From contig NZ_JBLWFT010000014.1 in assembly GCF_048323695.1 (NCBI RefSeq), positions 16,533 to 80,532 on the forward strand: DNA of 64,000 bases. The letters run 5' to 3'. The notes below the pieces were generated by a model that was not told where the DNA came from, ran no database searches, and worked only from the letters and a program-made list of their open reading frames with translations. This document shows, one piece after another, positions 60,280 through 64,000 of the stretch (positions within the stretch are counted from its first letter, which is position 1; every line of letters starts with the position of its first letter). The stretch comes from Aquisalimonas sp007126095. Its GTDB lineage: Bacteria; Pseudomonadota; Gammaproteobacteria; Nitrococcales; Aquisalimonadaceae. The position numbers and the translations under genes were made by a program.

Positions 60280-61866
60280 GTGAGCGATCAAGACAACAAC
60301 ACCCTCGGTTTCGCCAATGGCATCCGTCTCACCCGGCGGAACTTCCTCGCTGTCCTGTCCAGCGCGGCCGCGGTCACGACCCTGTCCGGTCCCGGCTCCC
60401 TGCTTGCTCAGGCGCGCAACAACGGCGGCGTTCTCACGATCTCCGCCCCGGCCAACCCCTCAAGCCTGGACCCGGCCACCGGCGGTTCCGGCACCGACCA
60501 TGTCTTTCTCTTCCCCATGTTCGACACACTAGTGGAATGGGATTACGAGACCCTTGAACCCAAGCCGGGCCTGGCCCGCTCCTGGGAGTTCCCGGACGAG
60601 CGCACGCTGGTTCTTCACCTGCAGGAGGGCGTGGAATTCCATGATGGAGAGCCGATGGATGCGGAGGCGGTCCGTTTCAACTTGGAGCGCGCGCGCACCG
60701 ACGACCGCTCCAACATCCGATCCGATCTCGCCACGGTGGAGACCGTGGAAATCACCGGCGACCTGGAGGTAACGTTGCACCTCAAGGAACCCGATACCGC
60801 GCTGCCACTGATCCTCTCCGACCGCGCCGGCATGATGGTCTCGCGCAAGGCCGTGGAAGAACTCGACGATCGCCATGACCGCTACCCGGTGGGCGCGGGG
60901 GCAATGAAGTTCGTCACCTGGGACGACGGCGACCGCGTTGCCATGGAGCGCAACGAGAATTACTGGAAGGACGACCGCCCGCTCCTGGACGGCATCGATT
61001 TCCGTGTGATGACGGACAGCTCCACCCGGCTTCGCGCCGTGATGTCCGGGCAGAGCGAGGTGGCCTACCATCTGGATGGCCGGCAGCAACAGCTGCTCGA
61101 GCGCGGCGGCAACGCGGAGGGCATCAGTGGCCCCTCAGTCTACTGCTATCAGCTCTACATCAATGCCTCGCGCGATCCACTCACCAACGCCAAGGTCCGC
61201 CAGGCCATCAACCACGCCGTGGACCGGGAGGCCTTCGTGCACGCGACCATGGCCGGGGCCGGCGAACCCGCCTACATGAACCTGCCCCGGGATCACTGGG
61301 CCTTTGACCCGGAGGTCGCAGAGCTCTACCCGTACGACCCGGACCGCGCGCGGGAACTACTCAAGGAGGCCGGCTATCCGGACGGCGTCGAGCTGGACCT
61401 GCGCGGCTACACCGATCAGGCCTCGGTACAGCGCCAGGAGCTGCTGCTGGAACAGTTCGAGAAAGCGGGCATCCGCGGGCGGTTCCGCACCGGAACTATC
61501 GCCGAAGTCTCCGCCGCCTTCTTCGGCAGCGAGAAAGCGGGCGATCTGCTGCTCTCCGCCTGGACCGGCCGGCCCGACCCAAGCCTGAGCTACGCCCTCA
61601 TGTACCTGGAGGATGCGTACTTCAATTCCGGGCGGGTCGCTCCACCGGAGGGCTTCAACGAGGCACTGCAACGCTCGCGTAGCACCGATGACCTGGATGA
61701 GCGCGCCGTCGCGCTCTCAGAGGTACAGCGACTGGTGATGGAGAGCGCGATGGTGGTGCCACTGGCATTCCGCCAGGACATCATCGCCTATTCAACGGAG
61801 GTGCAGGGCCTGCGCCCCAACCTTCTGGGCAAGCCAAAGTTTGAAGACGTGTACCTGGAAGCGTAA
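60280..61866 (+). CDS. extracellular solute-binding protein family 5, Tat-exported
   Basis: Protein of 528 residues from a GTG with GGAGGAG 7 bases upstream. A twin-arginine signal is visible (TRRNFLAVLSSAAAVTTLSG, Arg19-Arg20), so it is exported folded. Family-5 landmarks: GGVLTISAPANPSSLDPATGG, LVLHLQEGVEFHDGEPMDAEAVRFNLERAR, AYHLDGRQQ, NAKVRQAINHAVDREAF. Such proteins bind peptides, glutathione or other organic ligands. A stem-loop follows before the permease genes, which may raise its level over theirs. Confidence 0.88.
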   Translation: MSDQDNNTLGFANGIRLTRRNFLAVLSSAAAVTTLSGPGSLLAQARNNGGVLTISAPANPSSLDPATGGSGTDHVFLFPMFDTLVEWDYETLEPKPGLARSWEFPDERTLVLHLQEGVEFHDGEPMDAEAVRFNLERARTDDRSNIRSDLATVETVEITGDLEVTLHLKEPDTALPLILSDRAGMMVSRKAVEELDDRHDRYPVGAGAMKFVTWDDGDRVAMERNENYWKDDRPLLDGIDFRVMTDSSTRLRAVMSGQSEVAYHLDGRQQQLLERGGNAEGISGPSVYCYQLYINASRDPLTNAKVRQAINHAVDREAFVHATMAGAGEPAYMNLPRDHWAFDPEVAELYPYDPDRARELLKEAGYPDGVELDLRGYTDQASVQRQELLLEQFEKAGIRGRFRTGTIAEVSAAFFGSEKAGDLLLSAWTGRPDPSLSYALMYLEDAYFNSGRVAPPEGFNEALQRSRSTDDLDERAVALSEVQRLVMESAMVVPLAFRQDIIAYSTEVQGLRPNLLGKPKFEDVYLEA

Positions 61867-61873
61867 GCAGCCG

Positions 61874-61900
61874 GGGGCCGGCCACGCCGTGGTCGGCCCC
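61874..61900 (+). promoter_or_regulatory. intercistronic stem-loop after the binding-protein gene
   Basis: GGGGCCGGCCAC (61874-61885) pairs with GTGGTCGGCCCC (61889-61900) with one G-T wobble and a 3-base loop. No T-tract follows, so it more likely stabilises the upstream mRNA or causes partial attenuation, a common feature after abundant binding-protein genes. Confidence 0.6.
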
Positions 61901-61932
61901 GGTCGTCACCAGTCAATCCCGGTGGAAATGGC

Positions 61933-62892
61933 ATGATTTCGCGCGCGAAACAGCAGATGTTGTTGGGGCGCCTGCTGCAGGCGATCCCCATCATGATCCT
62001 GGCAACATTCCTGGTGTATTCCCTAATGCAGCTGATTCCCGGCGATGTCGCCGTGACGCTCGCAGGAGAGAACGCCAGCGACGAACGCATCGAGCAGATC
62101 CGTGAGGCCTACGGCCTCGACCAGCCTTTCCTGGTGCAGTATGGCCAGTGGCTGGCGGGCGCGGTCCAGGGAGATCTCGGCAACTCCCTGCGCACCGGGG
62201 AACCCGTGGCCCAGACTGTCGCACGGGTCTTCCCGAATACGTTGTTGATCGTCATCTACGCCATCGTGCTGTCGGTCCTGATCGGTGTGCCGCTGGGCAT
62301 TCTTGCCGCTAGCCGTCCGGGATCCAAGGTCGATGGTTCGGTCATGGGCGCCGCCTCCATCGGCGTGGCCATTCCCAACTTCTGGCTCGGGATGATTCTC
62401 GTCACCACGCTGGCGCTGACCTGGGGCTGGTTCCCAGCCACCGGTTTCGTCTCGCCTTTCACCAACATCGGGGTGGCACTGTGGTTCGCCACGCTGCCCG
62501 CCATCGCGTTGTGCGCCAACGGCGTAGCCGAGGTGGCGCGCCAGTTGCGCAGCTCGCTGGTGGAGATCCACTCGTCACAGCATGTGCGCACACTGCACGC
62601 CAAGGGGCTCAGCCCGGCAAACGTGCTCTGGAAGCACGGGCTGAAGAACGTCAGCGTCAACCTGTTGACCGTGGTCAGCCTGCTCGTCAACAAGACCCTG
62701 GCGGCCACCGTGGTGGTGGAGGCGGTATTCGCCATACCCGGCCTGGGTAACACGATCGTCGACGCGGTGCTGGAGGGGGATTTCCCCGTAGTCCAGGGCG
62801 CGGTCCTTGCCATGGTCGTGACCGTCATCCTGGTGAACCTGGTCACCGACATGCTCTACACCGTTCTTGACCCGAGGATCGATCACCAATGA
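61933..62892 (+). CDS. DppB-type ABC permease
   Basis: Protein of 319 residues. Six helices, the DppB N-terminal RLLQAIPIMILATFLVYSLMQLIPGDVAV and the EAA loop near RTLHAKGLSPANVLWKHGLKN. It forms the channel with the DppC-type permease, overlapping it by 4 bases. The long periplasmic segment EAYGLDQPFLVQYGQWLAGAVQGDLGNSL is typical of the family. Confidence 0.92.
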   Translation: MISRAKQQMLLGRLLQAIPIMILATFLVYSLMQLIPGDVAVTLAGENASDERIEQIREAYGLDQPFLVQYGQWLAGAVQGDLGNSLRTGEPVAQTVARVFPNTLLIVIYAIVLSVLIGVPLGILAASRPGSKVDGSVMGAASIGVAIPNFWLGMILVTTLALTWGWFPATGFVSPFTNIGVALWFATLPAIALCANGVAEVARQLRSSLVEIHSSQHVRTLHAKGLSPANVLWKHGLKNVSVNLLTVVSLLVNKTLAATVVVEAVFAIPGLGNTIVDAVLEGDFPVVQGAVLAMVVTVILVNLVTDMLYTVLDPRIDHQ

Positions 62893-63767
62893 GTACCGCG
62901 AGCCTTGAAGTGCAGCACCACGAGGAACCGCTGCGTACCCGCCTGCTGCGCTGGATGCGCCGGGATATTCGTGGTTCGCTGAGCCTCCTAGTGCTACTGA
63001 CCATCATCGGGATCGCCCTGTTCGCACCCTGGATCGCACCCTATTCGCCGACGGAACAGGACGTCACACGCATCCTGGTCGAACCTAGCGCGCAGAACTG
63101 GCTCGGCACCGACGATCTGGGCCGCGACGTGCTGAGCAGGCTGATCCACGGTACGTCGCTGTCCGTCTACGCGGCGTTCCTCGCCGTGGGCGTCGCCTTG
63201 TTGATTGGGGTGCCGGTGGGCCTGATTGCGGGGTTCATGGGTGGCTGGATCGACATCGGCATCAGCCGTCTGATCGACACCCTGCTATCGTTTCCGGCGA
63301 TCGTGCTGGCAGTGGCCGTAACCGGTGCCATGGGCATCAGCCTCACCAACGGCATGATCGCCGTGGGCCTGGTGTTCTCACCGCAGCTGGCACGACTGGT
63401 CCGCGCCCGCACCCTTGTGGTGCGACAGGAGCTGTACGTGGACGCGGCGCGCTGCTTCGGTGCCTCCACACTGCGGCTGCTCGCGCGCCATGTCACGCCC
63501 AACGCCATTCAGCCCGTGATCGTGCAGTGCACGCTGCTGCTCGCGGTCGCCCTGCTCGCTGAGGCCAGCCTCAGCTTCCTGGGGCTCGGGGTGCAGCCCC
63601 CCGACCCCAGCTGGGGCGCGATGCTGGCCAGGGCCTACATGTTCATGGAGATCGCGCCGGAACAGATGCTCGCGCCGGGCCTGATGATCATGATCACGGC
63701 ACTGGCGTTCAACACCCTTGGCGAGTCGCTTCGGGTGGCGCTGGACCCAACTATGAAAGGGCTCTAG
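62889..63767 (+). CDS. DppC-type ABC permease
   Basis: Protein of 292 residues. N-terminal OppC domain (LLVLLTIIGIALFAPWIAPYSPTEQDV), QNWLGTDDLGRDVLSRLIHGTSLS, the EAA loop in VDAARCFGASTLRLLARHVTPNAIQPV and FLGLGVQPPDPSWGAMLA. It completes a DppBCDF-type importer with its binding protein. A ligase gene follows after 46 bases. Confidence 0.92.
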   Translation: MSTASLEVQHHEEPLRTRLLRWMRRDIRGSLSLLVLLTIIGIALFAPWIAPYSPTEQDVTRILVEPSAQNWLGTDDLGRDVLSRLIHGTSLSVYAAFLAVGVALLIGVPVGLIAGFMGGWIDIGISRLIDTLLSFPAIVLAVAVTGAMGISLTNGMIAVGLVFSPQLARLVRARTLVVRQELYVDAARCFGASTLRLLARHVTPNAIQPVIVQCTLLLAVALLAEASLSFLGLGVQPPDPSWGAMLARAYMFMEIAPEQMLAPGLMIMITALAFNTLGESLRVALDPTMKGL

Positions 63768-63813
63768 CGGACCCACCGCGCGGGCGAGACACCATTCAGA
63801 TGGGGAGGAAGCA

Positions 63814-64000
63814 ATGAGCAACGACACGCAGACCGCATCTCAACCCTGGCTGGCACACTGGCCGGCGAATATACCGCGCACGGTACAATACCGGGCCGGC
63901 GCCAAGCCGATGCACGAGTACCTGCTCGACAACGCCCGCGAGGTCCCCGACCGGCCCGCCTACATCTTCTACGGCCGTGAGGTGACCTGGCACGAACTCG
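63814..64000 (+). CDS. AMP-forming acyl-CoA ligase, N-terminal part (cut by window end)
   Basis: The first 62 codons are visible, from an ATG with GGGGAGGAAG upstream. MSNDTQTASQPWLAHWPANI and ARPxYIFYGRExTWHEL-like DRPAYIFYGREVTWHEL match the start of AMP-binding ligases, resembling the N-termini of the two ligases in the carboxylase operon. It is in line with the dipeptide-type transporter genes and would make three ligases in this TetR neighbourhood. The rest lies outside the window. Confidence 0.8.
   Translation, partial: MSNDTQTASQPWLAHWPANIPRTVQYRAGAKPMHEYLLDNAREVPDRPAYIFYGREVTWHEL

Noticed and set aside
1..64000. CRISPR arrays, tRNA or rRNA genes, prophage and transposase genes
   Set aside because: No regularly spaced direct repeats, cloverleaf sequences, rRNA motifs, integrases or transposase motifs were seen. 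A tRNA could be missed by eye.

Overview
This window reads as high-GC chromosome from a gammaproteobacterium. The ygfB-pepP-ubiH-ubiI block lies divergent from zapA with a 6S RNA behind it, alongside biosynthetic ilvA, tex and rpiA. The high GC, many acidic secreted proteins and gammaproteobacterial porin suggest a halophile of the Ectothiorhodospiraceae/Halomonas sort; that placement is inference. No rRNA, tRNA, prophage, insertion sequence or CRISPR array was recognised.

Layout. 0-4.2 kb: a small secreted-protein operon (two small proteins sharing a Q/N-rich motif, around a periplasmic C39-type peptidase), then an outer-membrane barrel and a sigma-54 activator. 4.3-13.6 kb: a regulon of bacterial relatives of the plant Tm-1 protein (UPF0261 gene and TIM-barrel gene) with a complete branched-chain-amino-acid-type ABC transporter. 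It has a strong sigma-54 promoter and lies next to a sigma-54 activator whose sensor is itself a TIM barrel. 13.7-26.9 kb: core genes (ubiquinone hydroxylases, PepP, YgfB, ZapA, 6S RNA, EVE protein, Bax-like and M23 cell-wall enzymes, EamA transporter, tandem Slp lipoproteins, Tex). 27-36.5 kb: a MarR regulator and a catabolic cluster (Baeyer-Villiger monooxygenase, serine hydrolase, iron-type alcohol dehydrogenase, acyl-CoA ligase, TRAP binding protein, an unknown Cys-rich protein) with a perfect FNR/ANR box upstream. 36.7-39.1 kb: ilvA and rpiA. 39.1-46.8 kb: an accessory stretch with three toxin-antitoxin modules, an orphan copy of a toxin-antitoxin operator, two low-complexity lipoproteins and a porin. 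46.8-48.5 kb: an outer-membrane barrel and a lipoprotein. 48.6-64 kb: an acyl-CoA carboxylase region (single-chain BC-BCCP-CT protein, separate CT and BCCP, two acyl-CoA ligases), divergent from a TetR regulator with twin operators. The TetR gene is followed by a complete dipeptide-type ABC transporter and the start of a third ligase.

How the parts fit. The 4-13 kb block looks like one uptake-and-processing unit switched on by its own TIM-barrel activator. The 27-36 kb block fits a ketone to ester to acid plus alcohol to acyl-CoA route. The 48-64 kb block looks like uptake, CoA activation and carboxylation of an organic acid under TetR control. Two families of short palindromic repeats are scattered between transcription units.
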